Assembly (NCBI GenBank): GCA_024291935.2
Contig: CM044305.1
Location: 89,892,397 to 89,956,396 of the forward strand
Reading direction: 5' to 3'
DNA: 64,000 bases
Source: Okapia johnstoni
Lineage: Eukaryota; Chordata; Mammalia; Artiodactyla; Giraffidae
Positions within the stretch are counted from its first letter, which is position 1. Each line of letters begins with the position of its first letter. Of the stretch, positions 1-12,695 are shown piece by piece. Both the position numbers and the translations under genes were made by a program. Under the pieces are notes generated by a model. The model searched no databases and had not been told where the DNA came from. It saw only the letters and a list, made by a program, of their open reading frames with translations.

Positions 1-2353
1 GCTTGTCACCATTTCTCAGTGCCTCTGTCAGAACTGTTTTCATAGATGGCTAAAAATATTATGGAAATTTCTTTGGGGATAAGATGGAAGGCAATGAGGA
101 GAGCTGTTAGATGATCTAGGATTGAAAGCGAAAAATGTGACTTTTACCAAAAAATTTCCTTAGGACTGGTCACACAACCAGTCACTTGGACTTCTGCATT
201 TTAATGAATAACAGACCACATGAGAAAAAGTAAAAAGTAAAAGTGTTCAGGATCAGACATTAGATAACCTAGATGTTTCCTGTTCATTTCAGGCCAGTTT
301 TCAGAACAATTTGCATGCACCTGATGAGTAAGGAGAGAACTGCAGACTATAATCTCCCAGAGAAGAGGAACTAGCGTCTTCAATTTGGTTTCTCTCTCTG
401 TCTCTCACCAGCCCACAATATGACCTGTGTAACCTCAGAGTATGTGCAGGTATGAGAGGTCTCTAAGGGAATCACATTGGAGATTCTTCACAATTGTCAA
501 CACACTCTTCACACCATATGGAGGGATTCCTGTCTTTTTTCCAGAACTGTGAAATGCCAAGCCCTGAGTCACATTTCTGTAGCCTCTCAACTTCTCAATC
601 ACCAAAGATCTTTGGAGGGGAAGTTTCAGCTGGAAAGTACAAGCGTTTTGCCCTCATGTTACTGCTACACTGAAGCTCTCGGGATGTCCAAATGAATCCC
701 CCAGCAAAACCAGGTTTATCAAAGAAGGAGGATTACTAAACGGTTGCAGGGCAGCTAGTTGGCCAAAGTTCTGCCAAACTCTTTCTCCAAAGAAAAGGCC
801 TTCCCTTGGGGAGACTGTGAATGTGATCCCAGCCCAGACTCTGGCTTCAGAAAGCCAGCAGAACACTTATAGACACAGTCCCTTCCTGCGGCTGCAGCCA
901 TTGCTACGGGCATTTATGAAACAGATCAGACTACCCAGCACCTCCTCGACCCCCATGGTTTTCTACATTTTGAAGCTCTTAGACATAAAAAGTGACCTTA
1001 TAATCTGTATATTTTTCACCTCATACTTCTGGGTGAGCTAGGAAGGTTTTCTTCATGCTATCCAATCACTTAGGAAAGATGCTGACGTCAACAACTTGGG
1101 AGTTTAAATTTTGCTCAAAATCACCTCTGAAAAGAATCCACTCCTCTTCTCTGGGAGCCTCACTGATAACAGATAGCAAGGATGGGGGGACACATCAATG
1201 TGTTTGTTCTTTAACAAAAATATTGGGCCATTTATGGAGTCCCTGCAATTCAGTGGACAAGAGCAAACTCCAGTAGGGTGCTGAGAAGGAATGTGATCTC
1301 TGCCAGCGTGCCATGCATCTGGTTGAGTGTGTTTCTATATATTTTAAATAGAACTTGGAAAAACCACTACAGAGTACATGGATCCAATCATAATAAAGCA
1401 ACCACCCTAACATTATGTGGACAATCTCATTTTCTCAGTTTGTAAAGCAAAAAAAAAAGTGAGAAATTATACTACGGGGTATATGTCCAAATTAATATTA
1501 TACATGGTACTTTTGTTCTGCTTTGTTTTCCTGCGTGAAGGCTGAAGACTAAAAACAAAAGTTGAAATGCAAGCTCTCTGGTTCTTCCACTCTCTTATTT
1601 TTTGCTAACAGGCCAACTGCTCCCCACCAAATAAAAACACAGCCCCTTGTTTGGGTTCTTCATGCTGCTATATAAGGAGAGACTATAAAAGCTGTACCTA
1701 AAGCCTCATGGTCCTCTGGGCACAAAAGATGATTGTGGTGGATCTGAAATGGCACTCGACTCTTCCACTGGGTGGACTTTGCTTTCTGGATACAGTAAAA
1801 AGAGGCGCTATTCACACCTGTATCTTGGTAAATAAAAACCTATGCAAATACACCCTGTAAATGGGCAATCAGTGCTTTGAGTGAAAATGAGACAGCTCTC
1901 AGTGTCCTTTCGGGGTTTTGTCTGACTTCATCACTTTCTAAACTATACATGACATGAGGCATCTGAGTCACGGTATTTCTGATTTTGTTCCTTTTTTTTT
2001 AACATGGTAAAATGGTTTGAAGGACTGTTTCTACATAACTTCTGGTTGTGGACTGATTTCTCTGCAATGTGCTGGGGATACACTAAATGCAACTACCGGT
2101 GACAGGAAAAGAGCAGCTGGCTTTCAGGCTACTCCTTGAGGTCTCAGCCCAAAGGCTGCCATTGCCTGCTTTTCCCTGGACTTGTGACAGAGCTGCTACC
2201 ATGGCATCAAGCAGGATATCCTGTTTGTTGTTGTTGATAATTTTTTGTCAATAAAAAATAGATAACGCTACCTGAAATCACAGGAAGGCTGTTCATAAAA
2301 TAAAACAAGTTAGAAAGAATATTCTCCTATTCACTTAACCAAGTTTTACTGAG
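1..2353. other. Unique A+T-rich non-coding DNA
   Basis: No recognisable coding exon, RNA gene or young repeat is seen here. All open frames are under 75 codons and resemble no family I know. If the minus-strand promoter at 11.6-12.7 kb is real, this stretch could lie in its first intron, but nothing here proves that. Confidence 0.5.
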
Positions 2354-2562
2354 AACCCTCCCTGTAGCTCAAATGGTCAAGAATCTGCCTGCAATGCAGG
2401 AAACTGGGGTTTGAGCCCTAGGTTGGGAAGATCCCCTGGAGAAGGGCATGGCAACCCATTCCAGTGTTCTGACCTGGAGAATCCCATGGACAGAGGAGCC
2501 TGGCGGGCTGCAGTCTGTGGGGTCGCAACAAGTTGGACACAACTGAGTGACTAACACTACTA
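2354..2562 (+). repeat. Bov-tA SINE
   Basis: The stretch starts with a tRNA-like head (box-like tagctcaa...ggtt) and continues into the BOV-A body, with the typical motifs ggttgggaagatcccctgga, gcctggcgggctgcagt and gttggacacaactga. It is a full-length ruminant SINE mobilised by LINE machinery. A short ORF on the opposite strand is only a by-product of the repeat. Confidence 0.9.
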
Positions 2563-4045
2563 CAAACTACTACGTACCAGGCAGTGGGGATATAAAGGAG
2601 ACCCAGGAACTTTGCCTAAGAAGGAGTTACTCGTACATTCAAGGAAACCTGAATAAGCCTTAAGAAACTAGTCTCCAGTTTCCACACCAGTTGCAGGCGA
2701 TGCCAAGGAGCTCGAGATTCAAAAAAAAAACTGGTGGGGACGATTTTAAGCTAATTTGAGTAATCCACATTGGAAAACAAGATCAAGCAAACTGTCAAGT
2801 CTCTAGGATGCTCCCATGGCCTTAAGGAGATCACACAGCCTGTCAGAAGTCTAATGCCAACCTCCTGCAATTCTGCCAAGACTGCCTTTCTCAATTGGAG
2901 GCCCTTTCCTTCTGGGCCCTTCAAGTTCATCCACTGTGTGGTCATAAAACTAACCTCTGCCTAAAGTTAGAAACAAATCACTCCTTCTACTCATGAGCCT
3001 ATGTAATGCTGATAGAAAAAGGCCCTAAGAATAGACATAATATTTTAAATAGCATGCCTAATTGATTTCTAAATCTTTATTAAACAGTCTCCTTTTTTTC
3101 CCTTAACACTTTGGTCTCATGGCTATCATGAAGAGTTCTGGGGTTACTATGCTTGAGTTTCCTGAAAATGGTCATATACATATAGAAGGAGAAAAAATAT
3201 ATATATGTATGTGTGTGACATGTATGTGAATATATATGATATACATGTCATTATACTGTACATGTTATATACATTCACATGTATATTCACTTACATGTAT
3301 ACACCCCTACACACACACATACTTAAATCAAGCTTCCTTTCATTTCTGCTTCCTCCTGAGTTCTAATCAACATATTCTGATTAACTGACTGGAGTTCAAC
3401 ATACAGAGCCTTGGAGAGACATAGTGTAATGCAAACATTTACTATAGTTTATTGTGAAGTTTTTTTCTTTCATTCTTAGAATTGGAGGAGTGCTGTAAAA
3501 ATAGGTATTTTTTTCTAATCATCTGGGAATAAATCAATGCACAGTTGTATAAACTGTCCTAAGATGAAGACGAATTTGTACATTGTGCACATGCGTGTGC
3601 TTCCATGTGCCCAAACAACTTGGGAGTACCTTTATTTCTCAAATAAAAATAAGGTCCTTCTTCCCAGTTGCATTATTTCCCCATCACTCTTTTAAAAACA
3701 TATTCACTCAACTTAATACCAAGAAGAAGTAAATTATGGTTTTATATCGTGTCTTTATTAGAATGATCTGGGAAAAAAACTTTTCTGACTCCTTTTAGGT
3801 AAAACAGATAGCATTAACACCTGATAATGTAATTGATACCTTATTTATCCTAATTCTCAAAGTTGTCTTTCCAACACTGTCATTTGGCTGTTTTGAAGCA
3901 ATATATAACCATTCAGGAAGAGCAGGATGCTTCAGAACCAGATTCCTTAAGGTCTAAAAGCCTACATTAATATGGCTCTATTTGCTTTCTTTTGGGTCAT
4001 AATTTGTGTTTGTTTTGATTTGGTCAGCAATTAAAGGTACTTGCA
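2563..4045. other. Unique A+T-rich DNA with a TG/AT tract
   Basis: No gene is seen. It contains the alternating purine-pyrimidine tract listed at 3,190-3,325 and otherwise unique sequence. At 4,033-4,044 it ends in a possible target-site duplicate (aaaggtacttgc) of the L1 that follows. Confidence 0.45.
3190..3325. repeat. TG/CA and AT-rich tract with self-complementary halves
   Basis: Runs of atatat, tgtgtg and acacac alternate with repeated acatgtat words. The left part (about 3,204-3,255) is imperfectly complementary to the right part (about 3,256-3,306), so the strand could fold into a long imperfect hairpin. Such tracts are common in mammalian DNA and often length-variable. Confidence 0.6.
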
Positions 4046-6221
4046 TTAGACCTCAATTACAGGAAAAAAACTATTAAAAATTCCAACATATGGAGGCTAA
4101 ACAACACGCTTCTGAATAACCAACAAATCACAGAAGAAATCAAAAAAGAAATCAAAATATGCATAGAAACGAATGAAAATGAAAACACAACAACCCAAAA
4201 CCTATGGGACACTGTAAAAGCAGTGCTAAGGGGAAGGTTCATAGCAATACAGGCGTACCTCAAGAAACAAGAAAAAACTCAAATAAATAAACTAACTCTA
4301 CACCTAAAGCAACTAGAGAAGGAAGAAATGAAGAACCCCAGGGTTAGTAGAAGGAAAGAAATCTTAAAAAATTAGGGCAGAAATAAATGCAAAAGAAACA
4401 AAAGAGACCATAGCAAAAATCAAACAAAACTAAAAGCTGGTTTTTCGAGAAGATAAACTCAAAATTGACAAGCCATTAGCCAGACTCATCAAGAAAACAA
4501 AGGGAGAAGAATCAGATCAACAAAATTAGAAATGAAAATGGAGAGATCACAACAGACTACACAGAAATACAAAGGATCATAAGAGACTACTACCAACAGC
4601 TATATGCCAAATAAAATGGACAACTTGGAAGAAATGGACAAATTCTTAGAAAAGTATAACTTTCCAAAATTGAACCAGGAGGAAATAGAAGATCTTAACA
4701 GACCCATCACAAGCACGGAAATCGAAACTGTAATCAGAAAATCTTCCAGCAAACAAAAGCCCAGGACCAGACGGCTTCACAGCGGAATTCTACCAAAAAT
4801 TTAGAGAAGAGCTAACACCTATCCTACTCAAACTCTTCCAGAGAATTGCAGAAGATGGTAAACTTCCAAACTCATTCTATGAGGCCACCATCACCCTAAT
4901 TCCAAAACCAGACAAAGATGTCACAAAAAAAGAGAAAACTACAGGCCAATATCACTGATGAACATAGATGCAAAAATCCTTAAATAAAATTCTAGCAAAC
5001 AGAATCCAACATCATATTAAAAAGAACATACATCATGACCAAGTGGGCTTTATCCCAGGAATGCAAGGTTTCTTTAACATCCGCAAATCAATCAATGTAA
5101 TTCACCACATTAACAAACTGAAAGATAAAAACCATATGATTATCTCAATAGATGCAGAAAAAGCCTTTGACAAAATTCAACATCCATTTACGATAAAAAC
5201 TCTCCAGAAAGCAGGAATAGAAGGAACATATCTCAACATAATAAAAGCTATATATGACAAACCCACAGCAAACATTATCCTCAATGGTGAAAAAGTGAAA
5301 GCATTTCCCCTAAAGTCAGGAACAAGGCAAGGGTGCCCACTTTCACCACTACTATTCAACACAGTTTTGGAAGTTTTGGCCACAGCAATCAGAGTGGAAA
5401 AAGAAATGAAAGGAATACAGATAGGAAAAGAAGAAGTAAAACTCGCACTGTTTGCAGATGACAAGATCCTCTACATAGAAAACCCTAAAGATTCTACCAG
5501 AAAACTACTAGAGCTAATCAATGAATATAGTCAAGTTGCAGGATACAAAATTAACACGCAGAAATCCCTTGCATTCTTATACACCAATAATGAGAAAACA
5601 GAAAGAGAAATTAAGGAAACAATACCATTCACCATTGCAACAAAAGAATAAAATACTTAGGAATATTTCTACCTAAAAGAAACAAAAGACTTATATATCG
5701 AAAACTATAAAACACTGATGAAAGAAATCAAAGAGGACACAAACAGATGGAGAAATATACCGTGTTCATGGATTGGAAGAATTAATATAATGAAAATGAG
5801 TATACTACCCAAAGCAATCTATAGATTCAATGCAATCCCTATCAAGCTACCAATGGTATTTTTTCACAGAACTAGAACAAATCATTTCACAATTTGTATG
5901 GAATATATAAGAAACCTCGAATAGTCCAAAGCAATCTTGAGAAAGAAGAATGGAACTGGAGGAATCAACCTGCCTGACTTCAAGCTCTACTACAAAGCCA
6001 CAGTCATCAAGACAGTGTGGTACTGGCACAAAGATAGAAATATAGATCAATGGAACAAAATAGAAAAGCCCAGAGAGAAAAACCCACGCACCTATGGGCA
6101 CCTTATCTTCGAACAAAGGAGGCAAGAGTATACAATGGAGAAAAGACAATCTCTTTAACAAGTGGTGCTGGGAAACGAATGGATAAAGGACTGGAGCCCA
6201 TTATACACAGTGAAGTGAGCC
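4046..6221 (+). pseudogene. 5'-truncated L1 LINE, ORF2 remnant
   Basis: This is the inner part of bovine-type L1 ORF2, which in an intact element encodes the endonuclease-reverse transcriptase. The 5' end, with ORF1 and the endonuclease, is missing. The longest open piece (4,968-5,651, 227 codons) carries reverse transcriptase blocks: the DQVGFIPG region, [25 protein letters not shown] and the catalytic LFADDKILY. Downstream pieces continue in shifted frames (5,718-5,924 and 5,937-6,158), so frameshifts and stops break the gene. Near 6,170-6,195 the sequence jumps from the mid-ORF2 region (tggtgctgggaaa) straight to the ORF2 end (gactggagccc...gaagtgagccag). An internal deletion, roughly 1 kb by family comparison, has therefore removed the C-terminal part. 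It is certainly not active. Confidence 0.92.
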
Positions 6222-9017
6222 AGAAAGAAAAGCACCAATACAGTATACTAATGCATATATATGGAATTTGAAAGATGATAACGGTAACCCTATATGTGAG
6301 ACAGAATAAGAGACACAGATGCACAGAACAGTCCTGTGGACACCGAGGAAGAAGGTGAGGGTGGGACGTTCTGGGAAAATAATATTGAAACATGTATATT
6401 GTCATATGTGAAGCGGAACACCATGCCATGTTCTATGCATGGGACGGATGCTCAGGGCTGGAGCACTGGGATGACCCAGAGGGATGGGATGGGGTGGGAG
6501 GTGGGAGGAGGGTTCGGGACGGGGAGTACATGTGAACCCATGGCTGATTCATGTCAATGTATGGCAAAAACTACTACAATATTGTAAAGTAATTAGCCAA
6601 CTAAAATAAATAAATTTATTAAAAAATAAATAAAGAAAAATAAAAATAAAATAAAAATAAAATAGCACCCTAAAAAAAAAAAGAAAGAAAGAAAGAAAAG
6701 CACCAATACAGTGTACTAATGCATGTATATGGAATTTGAAAGATGGTAACGGTAACCCTATATGCGAGACAGAATAAGAGACACAGATGCATAGAACAGT
6801 CCTGTGGACTCCGAGGAAGAAGGTGAGGGTGAGAAGTTCTGGGACAATAGCATTGAAACATGTATATTTTCATATGTGAAGCAGAACACCATTCCATGTT
6901 CTATGCATGGGACGGATGCTCAGGGCTGGAGCATTGGGATGACCCAGAGGGATGGGATGGGGAGGGAGGTAGGAGGAGGGTTCGGGAGGGGGAGTACCTG
7001 TGAACCCATGGCTGATTCATGTCAATGTATGGCAAAAACTACTACAATATTGTAAATTAATTAGCCCCCACCTAAAATAAATAAATTTATTAAAAAAATA
7101 AATAAATATAAAAATAATAGAGCACCCTAAGAAAAAAAAAAAAAGCAAAGAAAGGCACCAATACAGTATACTAACGTACTAATGCATATATATGGAATTT
7201 GAAAGATGGTAACGGTAACCCTATATGCGAGGCAGAAAAAGGGACACAGATGCATAGAACAGTCCTGTGGACTCTGAGGAAGAAGGTGAGGGTGGGAGGT
7301 TTTGGGACAATAACATTGAAACATGTATATTTTCATATGTGAAGCGGAACACCATTCGATGTTCTATGCATGGGATGGATGCTCAGGGCTGGAGCATTGG
7401 GATGACCCAGAGGGATGGGATGGAGAGGGAGGTTGGAGGAGAGTTCGGGAGGGGGAGCACATGTGAAACCATGGCTGATTCATGTCCATGTATGGCAAAA
7501 ACTACTACAATACTGTAGAGTAATTAGCCCCCAACTAAAATAAATAAATTTATTAAAAAATAAATAAATTTATTAAAAAATAAATAAATAAATAAAAATA
7601 AAAAATAAAAATAAAAATAAATAGCACCCTTAGGAAAAAAAAAAGAAAAGCACCAATACAGTATACTAATGTACTAATGCATATATATGGAATTTGAAAG
7701 ATGGTAACGGTAACCCTATATGCGAGGCAGAAAAAGGGACACAGATGCATAGAACAGTCCTGTGGACTCTGAGGAAGAAGGTGAGGCTGGGACGTTCTGG
7801 GAAAATAATATTGAAACATGTATATTGTCATATGTGAAGCGGAACACCATGCCATGTTCTATGCATGGGAGGGATGCTCAGGGCTGGAGCATTGGGATGA
7901 CCCAGAGGGATGGGATGGGGAGGGAGGTGGGAGGAGGGTTCGGGAGGGGGAGCACATGTGAACCCATGGCTGATTCATGTCAATGTATGGGAAAAACTAC
8001 TACAATATTGTAAAGTATTTAGCCCCCAACTGAAATAAATTAATTTATTAAAAAATAAATAAATAAAAATAAAAATAAATAAAAATAAAATAGCACCCTA
8101 AAAAAAAAAGAAAGAAAGAAAGCAAAGCACCAATACAGTATACTAATGTACTAATACATATATATGGAATTTGAAAGATGGTAACGGTAACCCTATATGC
8201 GAGTCAGAATAAGAGACACAGATGCATAGAACAGTCCTGTGGACTCTGAGGAAGAAGGTGAGGGTGAGAAGTTCTGGGATAATAACATTGAAACATGTAT
8301 ATTGTCATATGTGAAGCGGAACACCATTCCATGTTCTATGCATGGGACGGATGCTCAGGGCTGGAGCATTGGGATGACCCAGAGGGATGGGAGGGGGAGG
8401 GAGGTGGGAGGAGGGTTCGGGACGGGGAGTACATGTGAACCCATGGCTCATTCATGTCAATGTATGGCAAAAACTACTACAATATTGTAAAGTAATTAGC
8501 CCCCAACTAAAATAAATAAATTTAGTAAAAAATAAATAAATAAAAATAAAAAATAAAAAAAATAAAAATGAAATAGCACCTTAAAAAAAAAAAAAAAAGA
8601 AGAAAAGCACCAATACAGTATACTAATGTACTAATGCATATAAATGGAATTTGAAAGATGGTAATGGTAACCCTATATGCGAGTCAGAATAAGAGACACA
8701 GATGCATAGAACAGTCCTGTGGACTCCGAGGAAGAAGGTGAGGCCGGGACGTTCTGGGAAAATAACATTGAAACATGTATATTGTCATATGTGAAGCAGA
8801 ACACCATACCATGTTGTATGCATGGGACGGATATACAGGGCTGGAGCACTGGGATGACCCAGAGGGATGGGATGGGGAGGGAGGTGGGAGGAGGGTTCTG
8901 GAGGGTGAGCACATGTGAACCCATGGCTGATTCATGTCAATGTATGGGAAAAACTACTACAATATTGTAAAGTAATTAGCCCCCAACTAAAATAAATAAA
9001 TTTATTAAAAAAAAAAA
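6222..9017 (+). repeat. Six-copy tandem array of L1 3' UTR units
   Basis: A unit of about 463-495 bp is repeated six times head to tail. Units begin near 6,224, 6,690, 7,146, 7,643, 8,121 and 8,603 with gcaccaatacagtatacta, and equivalent internal points lie at 6,336, 6,804, 7,267, 7,762, 8,239 and 8,719. Each unit contains the L1 3' untranslated region and ends in an A-rich taaataaatttatta/aataaaa tail. The first unit joins directly to the L1 ORF2 remnant, so the array grew from that element's own tail. Units 3-6 share an extra acta(a/c)gt-type duplication (actaatgtactaatgc) absent from units 1 and 2, which marks an order of expansion. An 83-codon frame is open in every unit but reads through untranslated sequence and is not taken as a gene. 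Confidence 0.93.
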
Positions 9018-11559
9018 GGGTGCTTGCTACCAAACAGTTTATTCTCTTAGAGGGAAAGTGCCCATGTCATTTCGTCTGAGGCACAGGTTTCCTTTTATTT
9101 TTGAATCGAGAGCTCTGTCACATGGAGCGAGGGACAGAAAAACCCCCCAAAGAAACGAAACTTCTGATTTCTACTCTCCTGACATCACATACATTTATAA
9201 AGGGAGAAAAATCCATCTGTTGACCCTACTATACTGTTATACTAAAACTCAACCATATGGAGCACCTTGACAAAGTCAAGGTGTGTGTAGCTTGCATGCT
9301 CTTTCAGGCACTTGATAGTTATAACATGGCAGTGACCATCATCTAACTTTAATTACCAGATCAAATTACTTGTCAAACATGGACTGTAACTTATTCTTGT
9401 CTGCTAGGCTCCAATCTCTGTTTGTAATCCTATCAGACAGTGTGATTTATTTCAAAACAAAACAATTCTGCCACCTTCCTGAAAGGACTGTGCTATTAAT
9501 AAGCAGGATAAGTGTACAGTTTTCAGAAGGAAAATCTTCATCACATTAGGACTTTTTTTAAGGACCTAATTTGTGCAAAGTATTGCTTAGGTAAAAGGTA
9601 GGTGTAGGAGATTACCAAAGAGAATTCGGACACCAGCTTGGAATCATAGGTTTCATCTCCCATAAAAGGCACCTGTTGTGAAACGCCTGGACTGGACAGT
9701 TGAGGGGAATCATTAAGGCAGCAAAGGAAATTAGAGAAATGAAGTACTTCTTAGAAACAGAGTGAAACGTGCAGTTACCACCTCTAGCCCAGCACCATAT
9801 CAATTCTCTCTCAAAATATTTTTTTTTTCTGACAAACTCCTTCGCTTATGTTTTCATACAAGGTCTCCAATCTCATCAGTCTAGGAAGCCACTGAATGTT
9901 TAACTGGCAAAATGTCTTCATAATGTCTCTGACACTAGTTCAGCTTGTCTATTCTGGCCCCAAGGTTTAGCCCCCCACCCCATGCCACCCCTACTCTTTT
10001 CAGGATACATTTGCCCAAAGTCATTCAGCAACAAGGCAGCATGTCAGGAAGCAGAGCTTCATGAACTGGAGTCTAAGGATGTAATCACTAAAAACTGGAG
10101 AAGGTCCTTTCTGTCATCCCTGTTCTCTTGCACAAATGCAGGTATCTATTTCTCTACCTGCAAGAGGAACTCTCCTTTCGGATGTGAAGTAGTGAACTTC
10201 CCCGAACACTTCTGCCACCAATAATCTGAAAAATGGATTATACAGTAAATTCCACCGCAAACAGTTCAGTTCTTTCTAGGCACACCACAGCACCTGGACA
10301 GGAAAACTGCAGCATTTCACACAGGTGCAAAACAATCTCTTTACCCCCACCACTCCTCGGGAGCTTGCTTATTTTAATAACAGAAGAATCTGCCAGGCAA
10401 GTTGCTCCTATCGCTTTGGGAGAAGTCAAAAGTGGACAGAGGCAGAATAATATCACCTGGGTTATGGGTAGAAGCCCTTTTAGGCTATGTTTAGGGAAGT
10501 TTCAACAAATATGAAAGCATCTCCCTGAAGTATTACATATTGAGAAACATTTTAAAAACAACTTTTAAAAGTATTTAAATATTAAGGACTACATTCCTCA
10601 TAGGCAAAATGGAAAAATATGAATATAACTAGAAAAATCCGAGGGCGCTAGTAAGCTCCATGGTCAATATGCCTTTCATCAGAGGGGAAAAACCTCAGGT
10701 GAACTGTATTAAACACTGACCTCTAGTCATTAGTACAGCTATTTCAACAGTCCACTTCCCAACCATTACACCAGTAACTACCCAAAGACTTATTAAACCA
10801 AGGGGTCAACATAGTGAAAAATTAGCAATCATTTCAAAATTAAATCTTGCAAGTTTTGTTTTAATTGGTGTTTTCCCTTCAATTAACCTGTGGCATTATG
10901 CTGTGAGGATTCATGCCCAATTTAAAAACACCAGCAATTTAGGAACATCTGAAAAAAAAACTTTTGGAAAACACACTATCTTAATTACAGCAACAATAAA
11001 TTCACCCTCACTGTTGTATTAATCTATACCAACTAATGGTCAGCAGACAGAAAAACACACAGTAGGTCTACTAACGATAAAACTACACAACTGAATCACC
11101 TGAATGTTAACTTGGGTTGCTGGTCTTGATTTAATTTCACCTTCTAACCATAAAAGCTTATCGTGTGAACGCTAAAAGTCAAAGTTCTCTTTTCAAGAGA
11201 CTCCTGAAATCGACCTTCAGGCCCTTTCGGATGCCGATAGTAAAAGCAAGCTGCCTAAAGGTGTTGATCCGCAGCGGTAAGAGAGACCAGACCGCGCAGC
11301 CGGAAAACTGCGGCACTGCCCACGTTACCGCACCGCCCCGGGGACGTGAGCGGCTAGAAGCAGTTGCGGATGGTATGCCATAAAAGAAGTTCCTTTCGAT
11401 GACAAAATAGGCATTATATATGCCATACAAATATATAAAGGACGGAGAAAGAAGGAAGCGGAGAAAGAAGAAGAAAGATTAAAGCGCCTAACGTTAACAA
11501 ACAAAGTTGTAGGATTACTTTTCCTTTTATTGGCAATTTTGAAAAATAAAGTTTAAAAG
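9018..11559. other. Unique non-coding DNA left of the CpG island
   Basis: There is no recognisable repeat or coding exon. Open frames reach about 90 codons without familiar motifs. The flank just after the L1 array (aaagggtgcttgc at 9,015-9,027) loosely matches 4,033-4,044 and may be the target duplicate of that L1. The right end (from about 11,200) becomes richer in CpG toward the island. The stretch is probably first intron of a minus-strand gene. Confidence 0.45.
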
Positions 11560-11628
11560 GCATTCGATTTCGCCGGCGCCCTAGAAAGGCAGCCACGCTC
11601 GGCAACCCCAACTTCTCGCCGGCCTTAC

Positions 11629-11830
11629 CTTCTGCGGCTAGCGCGAACCCAGGGGCTAAGGGGTCCCGCTCTCAGCGGCGGCGGGGGCAGCGGCAGCGGC
11701 ACATGCCATCTGTTAGCGACAGAAGCAAAAGCCGCGCTGCGCGAGGTGGCCCCGGTGCGGGGAGAGCCTCTAGCACGGGTGGCTACCCAATGCCGCCATT
11801 TTAAAGCGAGGCTCCTGAAATCATTAGATA
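11629..11830 (-). other. Candidate non-coding first exon (exon 1b)
   Basis: The right limit is approximate. On the minus strand the exon would run through the YY1-like site, where a 9-codon frame opens (MAALGSHPC, then stop), pass through a GC-rich leader, and end at the donor CAGAAG|GTAAGG. That donor matches the mammalian consensus at every core position. The first in-frame ATG gives only this short upstream frame, so translation of the real gene would start in a later exon. The exon is inferred from the splice site and promoter context only. Confidence 0.5.
11792..11802 (-). promoter_or_regulatory. YY1-like site
   Basis: The minus strand reads AAAATGGCGGC, which fits the well-known YY1 core that often sits just downstream of transcription starts in CpG-island promoters, with its ATG in the sense direction. 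Its orientation agrees with the minus-strand splice donor about 160 bases downstream. Confidence 0.6.
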
Positions 11831-12521
11831 TAAGCAAATTAAAGCCCGCCCCACCTACAGAAGTTCGGGGCTGGGACGGGCAACCCGGCTCCGAGTCGGC
11901 CGCGGTGGGGTAGAAAATATTCAAGTGAGAGAGACGCACACAGGGACTCCCGGACGGAGGCGACAATCCTTCCGACCCCTCCCCCCTCCTCGCCACCCCC
12001 CGGGCTCGGGGCGAGCCTCCTCGCGAGTCCTGAGAGGATTTTCTTTTTTTCCACTACTCCGGGACCCTTCCCCAGGGCCCGCCGGCGGGCTGGGGGACAG
12101 TGGGGGGCACCGGGGCCGGCCCTCCCCGCGCCTCCCGAGCGCTTGGTTCAGTCCACTTGGAGCACACCTCGCGCTCCCCGGGCTCCCCGGCGGCTGACGG
12201 TTGGGCGCGGGGCTCCGGGCCCGGCGAGCGGCTTCCATGGCAACCCCGGGCCAAACCCCGCCCGGCCGCAGGCACAGGCGTGCCCTCCGCCGGCCGGCCG
12301 GTCCTCGGCAGCGCCCGCCGACCCGGCGGCCCTCGCGGTGCCCCGCGCCCAGCACACGCGCGGCGCGCCGAGGGCACGGCGCTGGCAAGGGGACTCCCGG
12401 CGCCTCAGCCGCTCAAACTCCCGCCCAACTCCGGCGGGCTGGGAAGCGGCGCGCTGCCCCGCCCGGCCAGGTAGTGCGGCGCGCCCCGCACGGGCCCCGC
12501 CGCCGCCGCCGCCGCCCTCAC

Positions 12522-12695
12522 CTGGCCCGGCGCGCGCGGCTCCCAGCTCCGGACGCGCGGCGGGAATCCAGCGGCGTGCGGCCCCCCACTTTGCGCCCCA
12601 GCCCGGGACTCTCTGTCCTCCGCCTCCTTCGCTCCTCCCGGAGAGCGCCAAAAAGTCGCGCTCCGGATCCCGCGACACTGGCACTCCGATACTGG
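12522..12695 (-). other. Candidate alternative first exon (exon 1a)
   Basis: The right limit is approximate. A second minus-strand donor, GCCAG|GTGAGG, lies at 12,521/12,522. Upstream of it on the minus strand are an E2F-like TTTTGGCGC (12,645-12,654) and a GC-rich leader. An open frame crosses the region but begins at GTG and resembles no protein I know, so I treat the exon as untranslated. It may represent an alternative start of the same gene as the exon ending at 11,629. Confidence 0.4.
12645..12654 (-). promoter_or_regulatory. E2F-like site
   Basis: The minus strand reads TTTTTGGCGC, matching the E2F family consensus TTTSSCGC. It lies within the CpG island upstream of the donor at 12,522. 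A single short motif match is weak by itself. Confidence 0.4.

Noticed and set aside
4968..5651. Active L1 ORF2
   Set aside because: The 5' end is missing, the frame is broken on both sides and the C-terminal part is deleted, although the FADD motif remains.
6222..9017. CRISPR array or classical satellite
   Set aside because: Units are nearly 500 bp, carry no unique spacers, and clearly derive from an L1 3' UTR in a mammalian genome.
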